Assembly (NCBI GenBank): GCA_028282935.1
Contig: JANQGU010000085.1
Coordinates: forward strand, 1-40,016
Source: Kiloniellales bacterium
GTDB taxonomy: Bacteria > Pseudomonadota > Alphaproteobacteria > Kiloniellales > JAKSBE01
DNA length: 40,016 bases
Direction: 5' to 3'
The notes beneath the pieces were generated by a model that was not told the origin of the DNA, searched no databases, and saw only the letters and a program-made list of their open reading frames with translations. Positions 7,608 to 15,978 of this stretch are shown piece by piece. The translations under genes were made by a program, and so were the position numbers. Position 1 is the first letter of the stretch. Each line of letters starts with the position of its first letter.

Positions 7608-9407
7608 ATGTTCACAACCCGACCAGAAATCCGCGGCACCTTCGGGGTCGTCGCGTCCACCCACTGGCTTGCGTCCGCGAGCGGTATGGCGGTTCTCGAG
7701 AAGGGCGGCAACGCCTTCGACGCGGCGGTGGCCGCAGGCTTCGTCCTCCAGGTGGTGGAGCCCCACCTCAACGGGCCGGGCGGCGAGGTGCCGATCATCC
7801 TCTACGAGCGCAAGGCCGGCAAGCCGGAGGTCATCTGCGGCCAGGGCGTGGCCCCGTCCGGCGCGACCATCGCGCACTACAGGTCCGAGGGCCTGGAGCT
7901 GGTGCCCGGCACCGGCCTGCTGGCCACGGTGGTGCCCGGCGCCTTCGACGCCTGGATGCGGCTGCTGCGCGACTACGGGACGATGCGGCCCCGAGAGGTC
8001 CTGGAGTACGCCATCGGCTATGCCGAGGGCGGCTACCCCCTGGTGCCGATGATCTGCGAGACCATCGGCCGGGTCGAGGCGCTGTTCCGCGAGGAATGGC
8101 AGAGCTCGGCGGCGCTCTACCTGACCGGCGGCGGCGTGCCGGCGGCCGGCTCGCGCTTCACCAATGTCATGCTCGCCGGGACCTACAAGCGGGTCCTGGA
8201 GGAGGCCGAAGCCGCCGGCGGCGACCGGGAGGCCCAGATCGAGGCGGCCCGCGGCGCCTGGTACCGCGGCTTCGTCGCCGAGGCGATCGAGGCCTACTGC
8301 CGGACCCAGGAGGTCATGGATACCTCGGGCCAGCGCCACCGCGGCGTGCTGACCGCCGAGGACATGGCGAACTGGGAGGCGACGGTCGAGGCGCCGCTGA
8401 CCCTGGACTACCACGGCGTGACGCTCTGCAAGGGCGGGCCCTGGAGCCAGGGTCCGGTGTTCCTGCAGCAGCTCGCCCTGCTGAAGGGCTTCGACCTGGC
8501 GGCCATGGACCCGACCGGGCCCAACTTCGTCCATACGGTCACGGAGTGCGCCAAGCTGGCCTTCGCCGACCGCGAAGCCTTCTACGGCGACCCCAACTTC
8601 GTCGAGGTGCCGGTCGAGACCCTGCTGTCCGAGGCCTACAACGAGGCGCGCCGGGCGCTGATCGGCGAGCAGGCTTCGCTGGAGCTGCGGCCCGGCGAGA
8701 TCCCCGGCTACGGCGGCAGCATCGACCTGGAGGCCAGCAAGCGGCGGCAGATGGAGAGCGGCTTCAGCGCCCTGGGCGGCGGCGAGCCGACCGTGCAGAC
8801 CGCAGAGACACCGGCGCAGATCGGCGGCGACACCTGCCACATCGACATCATCGACCGCGACGGCAACATGGTCGGCGCCACCCCCTCCGGCGGCTGGCTG
8901 CACGCCTCGCCGGTGATCCCCGAGCTCGGCTTCTGCCTCAACAGCCGGGCCCAGATGTTCTGGCTGGACGAGGGCAACCCCTCGGCCCTGGCCCCGGGCA
9001 AGCGGCCGCGCACGACGCTCTCGGTCAACCTGGCGCTGAAGGACGGCAAGCCCTGGATGGTCCACGGCACCCCGGGCGGCGACTATCAGGACCAGTGGAG
9101 CCTGACTTTCCTGCTCCGCCACCTGCATCACGGCCTGAACCTCCAGGAAGCCATCGACACGCCGATGTTCCAGACCGATCACTTCCCCGGCTCCTTCTGG
9201 CCGCGCTCGGCGGATCTGGGCTCGCTGAAGGTCGAGGGCCGCATGCCGGAGGCCACGGTCGCGGAGCTGAAGCGCCGCGGCCATAACGTCACCGTCGACA
9301 GCGACTGGTCCCTGGGCCGGCTCTCGGCCGCCCAGCGCGGCGACGACGGCCTGTTGCGCGCCGCCGCCAACCCCCGCTTCATGCAGGGCTACGCCGTCGG
9401 GCGCTAG
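7608..9407 (+). CDS. Gamma-glutamyltransferase-family Ntn hydrolase, cytoplasmic type
   Basis: This is a 599-residue member of the gamma-glutamyltranspeptidase family, which self-cleaves so that a threonine becomes the new N-terminus and nucleophile. That residue is probably Thr409 in GGDTCHIDIIDRDGN. The large-subunit glutamate-binding segment LNGPGGE is at about 54-60, and the small subunit has PGKRPRTTLS and HGTPGGD. The track ORF begins at 7377, but ATG 7608 opens the conserved part. There is no signal peptide, unlike periplasmic Ggt, so it resembles the YwrD/HpxW-type cytoplasmic branch. Substrates could be gamma-glutamyl compounds or related amides. It is divergent from dgcN, so a shared glutamate theme is possible but unproven. 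It is followed 29 bp later by a MATE exporter. Confidence 0.88.
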   Translation: MFTTRPEIRGTFGVVASTHWLASASGMAVLEKGGNAFDAAVAAGFVLQVVEPHLNGPGGEVPIILYERKAGKPEVICGQGVAPSGATIAHYRSEGLELVPGTGLLATVVPGAFDAWMRLLRDYGTMRPREVLEYAIGYAEGGYPLVPMICETIGRVEALFREEWQSSAALYLTGGGVPAAGSRFTNVMLAGTYKRVLEEAEAAGGDREAQIEAARGAWYRGFVAEAIEAYCRTQEVMDTSGQRHRGVLTAEDMANWEATVEAPLTLDYHGVTLCKGGPWSQGPVFLQQLALLKGFDLAAMDPTGPNFVHTVTECAKLAFADREAFYGDPNFVEVPVETLLSEAYNEARRALIGEQASLELRPGEIPGYGGSIDLEASKRRQMESGFSALGGGEPTVQTAETPAQIGGDTCHIDIIDRDGNMVGATPSGGWLHASPVIPELGFCLNSRAQMFWLDEGNPSALAPGKRPRTTLSVNLALKDGKPWMVHGTPGGDYQDQWSLTFLLRHLHHGLNLQEAIDTPMFQTDHFPGSFWPRSADLGSLKVEGRMPEATVAELKRRGHNVTVDSDWSLGRLSAAQRGDDGLLRAAANPRFMQGYAVGR

Positions 9408-9436
9408 TCCCGCTTCGGAGGAGGGCCCGGGGCGCC

Positions 9437-10798
9437 ATGACCGAAGGCGCGGCGGAGCCGGAGCGGCAGGCCGGCACCTGGAACCGGCGGGTGGTCCTGC
9501 TCGCCGGGCCGATCATCCTCTCGAACCTTTCGACGCCGCTGCTGGGCGCGGTCGACACCGCCGTGGTCGGCCACCTGCCGGACCCCACGGCCATCGGCGG
9601 GGTCGGCATCGGCGCCGTGGTCTTCAGCTTCCTGTTCTGGGGCTTCGGCTTCCTGAGGATGGGGACGACCGGCTTCACCGCCCAGGCCTTCGGCGCCGGC
9701 GATGCCGCGGAGCTGCGGGTCGCGCTGCTGCGCCCGCTGTTGCTGGGCCTGGCGCTCGGCGGCCTGATCGTCCTGCTGCAGGGCCCGATCGGCGCCCTTG
9801 CCTTCGGGCTCTTCCACGCCAGCGAGGCGGTCGAGGCCCAGGCCGGCGCCTACTTCGAGGTCCGCATCTGGGCGGCGCCCGCGACCCTGGTGAACTACGC
9901 CATCCTCGGCTGGCTGCTGGGCCTGCGGCGCGCGAACACGGCGCTGGTCCTGCAGGTCGTCCTGAACGGGCTCAACATCGTATTGGACCTGCTCTTCGTG
10001 GTCGGGCTGGGCTGGGACATCCGGGGCGTCGCCCTGGCCAGCGTGATCGCGGAGATCGCCGCCGCGCTCCTGGGCCTGGCGATCGTGCTGCGGCTGCTGC
10101 GGGGCCGGCCGGAGGCGGCCGCGGGGATCTGGCAACGGGTCTGGCAGCGCGACGGCCTGGTCGCCCTGGTCCGGGTGAACTTCGACCTCCTGGTCCGGAC
10201 CCTGACCCTGATCTTCGCCTTCGCCTACTTCACCGACCAGAGCGCGCGCCTGGGCGACCTGCCCCTGGCCGGCAATGCGATCCTGCTGCAGTTCCAGAAG
10301 TTCATCGCCTATGGCCTGGACGGCTTCGCCCACGCCGCCGAGATCCTGGCCGGCAACGCCAAGGGCGCGGGCGACCGCCGCGGCTTCCGCCAGGCGGTGA
10401 GGGTCTGCGGCCTTTGGGGCCTGGGCCTGGCCGCGGTCCTGGCCACCCTGCTGCTGGCCGGCGGACCGGGCCTGATCGCCCTCTTCACCAGCCACCAGGA
10501 CGTCCGCGAGATGGCGCAGGCCTTCCTGCCCTGGCTCGTCCTTTCGCCGCTGGTCTCGGTCTGGAGCTTCCTGCTGGACGGGATCTTCATCGGCACCACC
10601 CGCAGCGCCGCGCTGCGCAACGCCATGCTTCTGTCCCTGGCGGTCTATCTGCCGGCTTGCTGGCTGCTGGTGCCCTGGCTCGGCAACCACGGACTCTGGC
10701 TGGCCTTGACCCTGTTCATGGCCGCGCGGGCGGTGACGCTGGGGTGCTTCTACCCGGCCCTGGACCGGTCGATCGGCGCGCGGCCAGCGGCATCCTGA
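9437..10798 (+). CDS. MATE family multidrug/cation efflux transporter
   Basis: This is a 453-residue, twelve-helix inner-membrane exporter of the MATE (DinF/NorM) family, which expels organic cations or metabolites in exchange for Na+ or H+. The two pseudo-symmetric halves are visible. The first opens with VVLLAGPIILSNLSTPLLGAVDTAVVGHL, the standard MATE N-terminal motif, and the second begins near residue 240 with LVRTLTLIFAFAYFTDQSARLG. The start ATG 9437 is preceded by GGAGGAGGG. It lies 29 bp after the gamma-glutamyltransferase gene, so the two are likely co-transcribed. The stop codon overlaps the -35-like TGATCC of the next transcription unit. Confidence 0.92.
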   Translation: MTEGAAEPERQAGTWNRRVVLLAGPIILSNLSTPLLGAVDTAVVGHLPDPTAIGGVGIGAVVFSFLFWGFGFLRMGTTGFTAQAFGAGDAAELRVALLRPLLLGLALGGLIVLLQGPIGALAFGLFHASEAVEAQAGAYFEVRIWAAPATLVNYAILGWLLGLRRANTALVLQVVLNGLNIVLDLLFVVGLGWDIRGVALASVIAEIAAALLGLAIVLRLLRGRPEAAAGIWQRVWQRDGLVALVRVNFDLLVRTLTLIFAFAYFTDQSARLGDLPLAGNAILLQFQKFIAYGLDGFAHAAEILAGNAKGAGDRRGFRQAVRVCGLWGLGLAAVLATLLLAGGPGLIALFTSHQDVREMAQAFLPWLVLSPLVSVWSFLLDGIFIGTTRSAALRNAMLLSLAVYLPACWLLVPWLGNHGLWLALTLFMAARAVTLGCFYPALDRSIGARPAAS

Positions 10799-10825
10799 TC
10801 CGCCGGCGTTCCCAAACCGTAGAGG
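10796..10825 (+). promoter_or_regulatory. Candidate RpoE-type promoter for DUF6134-SDR-NTF2 operon
   Basis: TGATCC at 10796-10801 is followed by an 18-nt spacer and TAGAGG at 10820-10825, about 33 bp before the ATG at 10858. The same TGATCC-N18-TA layout occurs on both sides of the rpoE/FAD-oxidoreductase intergenic region. TGATCC is, from memory, the -35 element of Rhodobacter RpoE promoters. The TGATCC overlaps the MATE stop codon. The -10 is the weakest of the three, so confidence is moderate. Confidence 0.5.
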
Positions 10826-10857
10826 TTCGGGTAGTCTTGCTTGGATTGAGGGCGGTC

Positions 10858-11544
10858 ATGTCGCAGAAACTCCAGATTCCCCGCAGAGACCTCCTGGCCC
10901 TGCTGGCCGCCGGGGCCGTCCTGGCGCCGAGCGCGGGCCTGCGCGCCGCCCTGACGCCCGGCGAGCGGATCGCCTTCGACGTCCTGCGCGAGGATTCTTC
11001 GATCGGAAGCCATGTCATCGGCTTCCGGAGAGACGGCGGCGACCTGCTGGTCGACATCGACATCGCACTCGAGGTCCGCTTCGCCTTCCTCACCCTCTAC
11101 CGCTACCGCCATAGCAACCGGGAGCGCTGGCGCGACGGCCGGCTGATCAGCCTGAACAGCGAGACCGACGACGACGGCAGCGCCTACTGGGTGCGCGCCG
11201 AGGCCACGGGCGACGGCCTGCGGGTCGAAGGCAGCGACGGCCGCTACACCGCGCCGGCCGGGACCCTGCCGACCAGCTACTGGAACCCGCGCACCGTCGC
11301 GCAGCGGCAGCTCCTGGACAGCCAGCACGGCCGCCTGCTGTCGGTCGAGGTCCGGCCGCAGGGCCAGGACGACCTGCTGTTGCCGCTGGGCCTGCATAGC
11401 GCCCGGCAATACCGCATCGCCGGCGACCTGGAGCTGGACCTCTGGTACGGCCCGCGGGGCGAGTGGCTGAAGCTGGCCTTCGAGGCCAAGGGCGCCGAGA
11501 TCGAGTACAGCGCGCTCGAAACGGCCAACCCGAGTCGTCTTTGA
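10858..11544 (+). CDS. DUF6134-like exported protein
   Basis: This is a 228-residue protein with a twin-arginine-like N-terminus (RRDLLALLAAGAVLAPSAGLRAA), so it is probably exported to the periplasm. The mature part is beta-rich and begins GERIAFDVLREDSSIGSHVIGF. It carries the RYRHSNRERWRDGRLISLNSETDDDG stretch that I associate with DUF6134 proteins, whose fold resembles lipid-binding beta barrels. ATG 10858 is used; the track ORF starts far upstream inside the MATE gene. Its stop overlaps the next gene's TTG start by 4 bp (TTGA), so it is translationally coupled to the SDR. By context it belongs to the RpoE/ChrR lipid module, perhaps handling a lipid in the periplasm; that role is inference. 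Confidence 0.75.
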   Translation: MSQKLQIPRRDLLALLAAGAVLAPSAGLRAALTPGERIAFDVLREDSSIGSHVIGFRRDGGDLLVDIDIALEVRFAFLTLYRYRHSNRERWRDGRLISLNSETDDDGSAYWVRAEATGDGLRVEGSDGRYTAPAGTLPTSYWNPRTVAQRQLLDSQHGRLLSVEVRPQGQDDLLLPLGLHSARQYRIAGDLELDLWYGPRGEWLKLAFEAKGAEIEYSALETANPSRL

Positions 11545-12311
11545 ACCGAGCCAAACCGCAGGACCGGGTCTGGATCACGGGCGCCAGCAGCGGCCTGGGC
11601 CGGGCCCTGGCGCTGAAGATGGCGTCCGAGGGCTGGCGGGTCGCGGCCTCGGCACGCAGCCAGGACCAGCTTCAGGCGGTCGCGGCCCTGGCCTCGGCCT
11701 TTCCGGGCAGCATCGAGGCCTTTCCCCTCGACGTGACGGACCGGGATGCGGTCCAGGAGACGGTCGCCCGGATCCTCGAGGACTTCGGACCGCCCGACCT
11801 GGTGGTCCTGAACGCCGGCACCCACAAGCCGACCCCGGCCGCCAGGCTCTCGACCAAGGACTTCCGCCAGCTGGTCGAGCTCAACCTCATGGGTACGGTG
11901 CATTGCCTGGAGGCGGTCCTGCCGCCGCTGCGGCGGCGCCGGGAAGGACAGATCGCCATCGTCGCCTCGCTGGCCGGCTACGTCGGGCTGCCGCTGGCCG
12001 GCGCCTATGGCATGACCAAGGCCGGCCTGATCAACCTGGCCGAGTCGCTGGAGCCCGAGCTGCGGGCCGAGGGCGTCACCCTGCAGGTCGTCAACCCGGG
12101 CTTCGTCAAGACGCCGCTGACCGACCGCAATCCCTTCCACATGCCTTTCCTGATGGACGTCGAGTCGGCGGCGACGGCCTTCTACCGCGGCTTGCAGTCC
12201 GGCGGCTTCGAGATCGTCTTCCCGCGGCGCTTCGCCTACCTTCTCAAGCTCCTCCGGCTCCTGCCCCACCCCCTGGCCCTGGCGATCACCCGCCGCCTGC
12301 TGCCGAAGTGA
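11541..12311 (+). CDS. Short-chain dehydrogenase/reductase
   Basis: This 256-residue classical SDR has the NAD(P) motif TGASSGLG (residues 13-20), NAG at 91-93, and the catalytic triad Ser143, Tyr156 and Lys160 (AYGMTK). The extended C-terminus (LLRLLPHPLALAITRRLL) is hydrophobic, as in SDRs acting on lipid or long-chain substrates. The start is TTG 11541, overlapping the upstream stop by 4 bp; the track start at 11463 lies inside the upstream gene. Its stop overlaps the next ATG by one base (TGATG). SDR plus NTF2-like pairs commonly accompany DUF1365, cyclopropane-synthase and FAD-oxidoreductase genes near ChrR/RpoE, which is the arrangement here. The substrate is unknown. Confidence 0.88.
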   Translation: MNRAKPQDRVWITGASSGLGRALALKMASEGWRVAASARSQDQLQAVAALASAFPGSIEAFPLDVTDRDAVQETVARILEDFGPPDLVVLNAGTHKPTPAARLSTKDFRQLVELNLMGTVHCLEAVLPPLRRRREGQIAIVASLAGYVGLPLAGAYGMTKAGLINLAESLEPELRAEGVTLQVVNPGFVKTPLTDRNPFHMPFLMDVESAATAFYRGLQSGGFEIVFPRRFAYLLKLLRLLPHPLALAITRRLLPK

Positions 12312-12790
12312 TGAAGCAGGAGCGCGCCGCGGCCTATGTCGCCTTCCTGGAGGCGCTGACGGCGGCGCGCCTGCCGGAGCTCTCCGCCTACCTGGCGCCG
12401 CAGGCCCGCTTCGTGGACCCCTTCAACGACGTGACCGGCCGGGAAGCCGTGATCCGGGTCTTCACCAAGATCTTCGAGGACCTGACCGAGGTCGACTTCG
12501 CGGGCCGGGACTTGGCATGCAGCGAGGGGGCCTGCAGCGAGGGGGCCTGCAGCGAGGGGGCCTGCAGCGAGGGGGCCTGCTTCTTCGCCTGGACCCTGCG
12601 CGGCCGTCTGCGCGGCAGCGGCAGGGCGATCACCTTCGAGGGCGTCACCGAGCTGCGCCTCGACGACCAGGGCCGGATCGCCGCCCACATCGACCACTGG
12701 GACGCGGCGAGCCAGCTCTACGCCCGGATGCCGGTTCTGGGATCGCTGTTGGCGGTCTTGCGGCGGCGGCTGGGCGCCAAGGGAGAATGA
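12311..12790 (+). CDS. NTF2/SnoaL-like protein with internal ACSEG repeats
   Basis: This 159-residue NTF2/SnoaL-fold protein has the cone-shaped pocket motif YLAPQARFVDPFNDVTGREAV near residues 24-44 and the closing strand GRIAAHIDHWDAASQLY. Such proteins are small isomerase/hydratase-like enzymes or binding partners, here probably of the adjacent SDR. Between the strands DFAGRDL and FFAWTLRG it carries four in-frame copies of a 15-bp unit, giving ACSEG repeated four times before a final AC. One copy would suffice to join the two strands, so the extra three look like an expansion. It starts at ATG 12311, overlapping the SDR stop. It ends 4 bp from the convergent DUF3833 gene. Confidence 0.85.
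   Translation: MKQERAAAYVAFLEALTAARLPELSAYLAPQARFVDPFNDVTGREAVIRVFTKIFEDLTEVDFAGRDLACSEGACSEGACSEGACSEGACFFAWTLRGRLRGSGRAITFEGVTELRLDDQGRIAAHIDHWDAASQLYARMPVLGSLLAVLRRRLGAKGE
12515..12580 (+). repeat. 15-bp tandem repeat inside the NTF2-like gene
   Basis: Four tandem copies of gcctgcagcgagggg are present (12515-12529 with one base changed, 12530-12544, 12545-12559, 12560-12574), followed by a partial gcctgc to 12580. The period is divisible by three, so copy-number change keeps the reading frame. The near identity of the copies suggests recent slippage. The unit contains CTGCAG and G-runs. Confidence 0.95.
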
Positions 12791-12794
12791 CCGG

Positions 12795-13373
12795 CTACTC
12801 GGCCGCGACTATGGCGGGTTCCGCGGGAAACCTGGCCGAGCGAGCCGGCGGCTTGGTGAAGACGATGGTCACGTCGCCGAGCTTGAGGCCGAACTTGGTG
12901 ATCTCGGCCCGGTTGATGATCACCTGGTCGGCCTGCAGGAACATCCAGTCGTCGAAGTCGACGTTCCAGGTCGAGTCGCCGACCTTGAGCGCCAGGCGAT
13001 AGCGCCAGTTCAGCACGTTGCCGTAGACCTTGCCGGCCGCGGGGCCGATGACGTCCTCGGCCCGCCCCTCGTAGCTGTGCGGCCCGGTCTTGCGGATCGT
13101 CCAGATCCGCTGCTGGGTCTCGCCGTCGTCGTAGAGGAAGTCCTCCTTCAGGACCAGGGTCTCGCCGTCCCAGGTGCCTTCGATATCGACCTCGAACTGC
13201 CGGCGCAGGTCGCCGAAGCGGTCGACGAAGATGCCATGGGCCCGCGTCTCGCCGGCGAAATACTCCTCCAGCAGCAGCTTCGGCTCACGTCCTGCGAAGT
13301 CCTCGGGTTTCATACCACCGCATCCGGTCAAGGTTAGGGTTAAGGCCAGCAAGGCCGCCATATGCCGTATCAT
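12795..13373 (-). CDS. DUF3833 family lipoprotein
   Basis: This is a 192-residue DUF3833-family protein. The start at 13373 gives a lipoprotein signal, MIRHMAALLALTLTLTGC, with lipobox LTGC and Cys18. Glycine at +2 would direct it to the outer membrane. The track start at 13421 would bury this signal and run into the upstream MFS gene. The mature domain is beta-rich and contains FVDRFGDLRRQFEVDIEG and WNVDFDDWMFLQ, as in the family. DUF3833 genes travel with cyclopropane-synthase, DUF1365 and FAD-oxidoreductase genes, so a role in moving or sensing modified lipid is plausible but unproven. It lies 7 bp downstream of the MFS stop and is the last gene of the minus-strand operon. Confidence 0.88.
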   Translation of the reverse strand: MIRHMAALLALTLTLTGCGGMKPEDFAGREPKLLLEEYFAGETRAHGIFVDRFGDLRRQFEVDIEGTWDGETLVLKEDFLYDDGETQQRIWTIRKTGPHSYEGRAEDVIGPAAGKVYGNVLNWRYRLALKVGDSTWNVDFDDWMFLQADQVIINRAEITKFGLKLGDVTIVFTKPPARSARFPAEPAIVAAE

Positions 13374-13380
13374 GGGACTT

Positions 13381-14721
13381 CTACGCCGCGAGGCCCGACT
13401 TGGATGCCTGCCGATCGGCAATCCGGCGCCGCAGCCGGTCGTGCCGGGCCGCGGTGATGGGATAGCCGCGCATCAGGGCGATGCTGGCCAGCTTGAAGGC
13501 CACCGGGACCAGGCTGTAGAGCGCCGCCAGAGCGAAGAGCGGCAGCTCTCCGCCGCCTCCGGGGGAGGCCTCGAAGCCGGCCAGATCGAGCAGCGGGAAG
13601 GCGATCCCGACCGCCAGCGCCAGGGCCAGCTTGGTGCCCATGCCCCAGATCGCGAAGTAGAGCCCGGCCCGCTCCCGCCCGCTGCGCAGGCGGTCGAGAT
13701 CGATCACGTCGGCCTGCATCGAGGGCGGCAGCACGAGGTCGGCCCCCAGGGCCAGGCCCGTGAGCACGCAAACCAGGAAGAACCAGGCGCCGTCGCCGGG
13801 GCCGAGCAGCGGCACGCAGACGAAGACGGCGCAGGCCAGCAGCATGGCGCCGATCCAGACCCGGTGCTTGTCGAAGGGCCGCGTCAGCCGGAGCCAGAGC
13901 GGAACCGAGAGGATGCCGCAGAGGAAGTAGGTCAGCAGGAAAGCGCCGCTGCTGGCCTTGGCGTCCAGGCCGAACTCGGCGAAGAGCAGGAACAGGGTCG
14001 CCGGCAGGCCGTTGGCGATCCCGTTGAGAAAGTAGGCCAGGATCAGCCGCCGGAAGGGCCCGTTGGACCGCAGCAGGCCCAGGCTGCGGCGCCAGGGCAG
14101 GGCCGCGGTCGACCTGGGGGCCGGTTCCGGCACCAGGGTCAGGGCCAGCGTCAGGGCGACCGGCAGCGACACCAGCAGGATCCAGAACAGCATCTCCAGG
14201 GCCCGGCCCCGGTCCTCGCCGAAGGCCGCCGGCAGGGCCGCGGCCAGGATCGTGCCGACGACCACGAAGACCTCGCGCGCCGCCGAGACCCGGCTGCGGC
14301 CGTGATAGTCCACGGTCAGCTCGGCGCCCCAGGCGCTGTAGGGCAGGAGCACCATGGTCCCGCCCAGGGTCAGGATGGCGACCCAGAGCAGCAGATAGGG
14401 CAAGCTCGCGCCGGGTGCCGGCAGGAAGAGGAAGTAGGCGCTGACCAGGAGCAAGGGCGCGCCGGCCAGCATCCAGGGCCGGCGCCGGCCGAAACGGCTC
14501 CGGGTGCGGTCCGACAGGGACCCGATCAGGGGATCCGTGAAGACGTCCCAGATCCGCGTGGCCGTCAGGACGGCGGCGACCGCCGCGAAGCCGAGCCCGA
14601 GGTCAGCGGCGTAGAAGGTCGGCAGGTAGACGTAGAGCGGCAGCAGCAGCGCCGCCAGCGGCAGGCCAGGCAGACCGTAGGCCGTCAGCCGTAGCAGCGA
14701 GGACGCCGCCGCGCGCTCCAT
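13381..14721 (-). CDS. GPH-family MFS transporter (sugar:cation symporter type)
   Basis: This 446-residue membrane protein has about twelve helices. It belongs to the glycoside-pentoside-hexuronide:cation symporter branch (MelB/MFS_2), shown by TRIWDVFTDPLIGSLSDRTRSRFGRRRPWML near residues 54-85. That branch includes sugar symporters and also the eukaryotic lysophospholipid carrier MFSD2A. Lying between the cyclopropane-synthase-like gene (36 bp upstream) and the DUF3833 lipoprotein, it may carry a lipid or lipid precursor rather than a sugar; this is inference. The start is ATG 14721. It is probably transcribed from the candidate RpoE promoter near 18240-18269. Confidence 0.88.
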   Translation of the reverse strand: MERAAASSLLRLTAYGLPGLPLAALLLPLYVYLPTFYAADLGLGFAAVAAVLTATRIWDVFTDPLIGSLSDRTRSRFGRRRPWMLAGAPLLLVSAYFLFLPAPGASLPYLLLWVAILTLGGTMVLLPYSAWGAELTVDYHGRSRVSAAREVFVVVGTILAAALPAAFGEDRGRALEMLFWILLVSLPVALTLALTLVPEPAPRSTAALPWRRSLGLLRSNGPFRRLILAYFLNGIANGLPATLFLLFAEFGLDAKASSGAFLLTYFLCGILSVPLWLRLTRPFDKHRVWIGAMLLACAVFVCVPLLGPGDGAWFFLVCVLTGLALGADLVLPPSMQADVIDLDRLRSGRERAGLYFAIWGMGTKLALALAVGIAFPLLDLAGFEASPGGGGELPLFALAALYSLVPVAFKLASIALMRGYPITAARHDRLRRRIADRQASKSGLAA

Positions 14722-14757
14722 GCGCCGTCTCCTTCATCGTCTTCGCCGCCGGCATCT

Positions 14758-15963
14758 TCAGGGCCGGCGCAAGGCCATCTGCAGGACGTCGATCCGGCCG
14801 GCGCGGAACCCGGCCTCGCAGTAGGCCAGGTAGTAGCGCCACATCCGCTGGAAGCGCTCGTCGAAGCCGAGCCGGCCGATCTCGGGCCAGGCCTCGCAGA
14901 ACCGCTGGTGCCACAGGGCCAGGGTGCGGGCGTAGTGGGTGCCGTAGCCCCGGTCGGCCAGCCAGGCGAGCCCGGCGCCCTGGGCCCGCTCGACCAGGGC
15001 CCCGCGCGGCGGCAGAACGCCGCCCGGGAAGATGTAGCGCTGGATGAAGTCGGCGCTGCGCCGGTAGCTCGGCCAGACGTCCTCGGCGATGGTGATCACC
15101 TGCAGCGCCGCCGTGCCGCCCGGCCGCAGCACGCCGCTCAGCTTGCGGAAGAAGGGGTCCCAGTAGCGCTCGCCCACGGCCTCGAACATCTCGATCGAGA
15201 CGACCCGGTCGAAGACGCCCTGGGTATCGCGATAGTCCTGGAAGCGGACTTCGACCTTGTCCTGCAGGCCCTCGGCGGCGATCTGCGCCTGGACGTGCGC
15301 GTACTGCTCCTGCGAGATGGTCAGCGCGGTCACGCGGCAGCCGAGGCGCTTGGCGGCATAGAGGGCAAAGCCGCCCCAGCCGCAGCCGATCTCCAGCACG
15401 TGATCGCCCGCGCTCAGCCCGCCCAGCGCGGCCAGGCTCGCGTACTTGTTGCTCTGGGCCGCTTCCAGCGGCTGATCGGCCTTGTCGAAGACCGCCGAGG
15501 AGTAGGTCAGGCTGCGGTCCAGCCAGGCCGAATAGAAGCTGTTGCCCAGGTCGTAGTGCTGGGAAATGTTGCGCCGCGCGCCGCGCCTGGAGTTCGGCCT
15601 CAGGACGTGGAACAGGCGGTGCAGGCCGGCCAGCATCGAGGTCCGGGTCAGGAAGTTGCCCCAGGCGTCCTCGTTGCGGGCCCCCAGCTCCAGAAGGGCC
15701 GCCAGGTCGGGCGTCTCGAACTCGCCGGCGAGGTAGCCTTCCGCGAAGCCGTTGCTGCCGTTGGTCAACATGCGGCGCAGGACCCTGCGGTGGCGGAACT
15801 CGATCTCGGCCTGCGGCCCCGGCTCCGGGCCCTGGAAGTCGTGCTCGCTGCCGTCCGGCAGGATCACCCGGATACGGCCGTAGCGGGTCCGCTCCAGCAC
15901 CCGGAACATCAGACCGAAGTGGCCGGTGCCGCCGCGCGCGGCCGGTTTGGCTGGTATCTCCAT
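14758..15963 (-). CDS. cfa: Cyclopropane-fatty-acyl-phospholipid synthase-like methyltransferase
   Basis: This 401-residue SAM-dependent enzyme of the CFA synthase family acts on the double bonds of membrane phospholipid acyl chains. An N-terminal lipid-binding part (residues 20-120) is followed by NISQHYDLGNSFYSAWLD (132-149), the SAM loop VLEIGCGWGGFAL (189-201), SIEMFEAVG, FIQRYIFPGG, and the C-terminal YARTLALWHQRF. The length matches Cfa (about 380-400). In Rhodobacter, a CFA-like methylase under RpoE starts the path to 11-methyl and furan fatty acids, so this could make a methylated rather than a cyclopropane product. The neighbouring FAD oxidoreductase and DUF1365 genes fit either. It lies 15 bp after DUF1365, in one operon. 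Confidence 0.9.
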   Translation of the reverse strand: MEIPAKPAARGGTGHFGLMFRVLERTRYGRIRVILPDGSEHDFQGPEPGPQAEIEFRHRRVLRRMLTNGSNGFAEGYLAGEFETPDLAALLELGARNEDAWGNFLTRTSMLAGLHRLFHVLRPNSRRGARRNISQHYDLGNSFYSAWLDRSLTYSSAVFDKADQPLEAAQSNKYASLAALGGLSAGDHVLEIGCGWGGFALYAAKRLGCRVTALTISQEQYAHVQAQIAAEGLQDKVEVRFQDYRDTQGVFDRVVSIEMFEAVGERYWDPFFRKLSGVLRPGGTAALQVITIAEDVWPSYRRSADFIQRYIFPGGVLPPRGALVERAQGAGLAWLADRGYGTHYARTLALWHQRFCEAWPEIGRLGFDERFQRMWRYYLAYCEAGFRAGRIDVLQMALRRP

Positions 15964-15978
15964 CTCCCCTGCTCCCCT

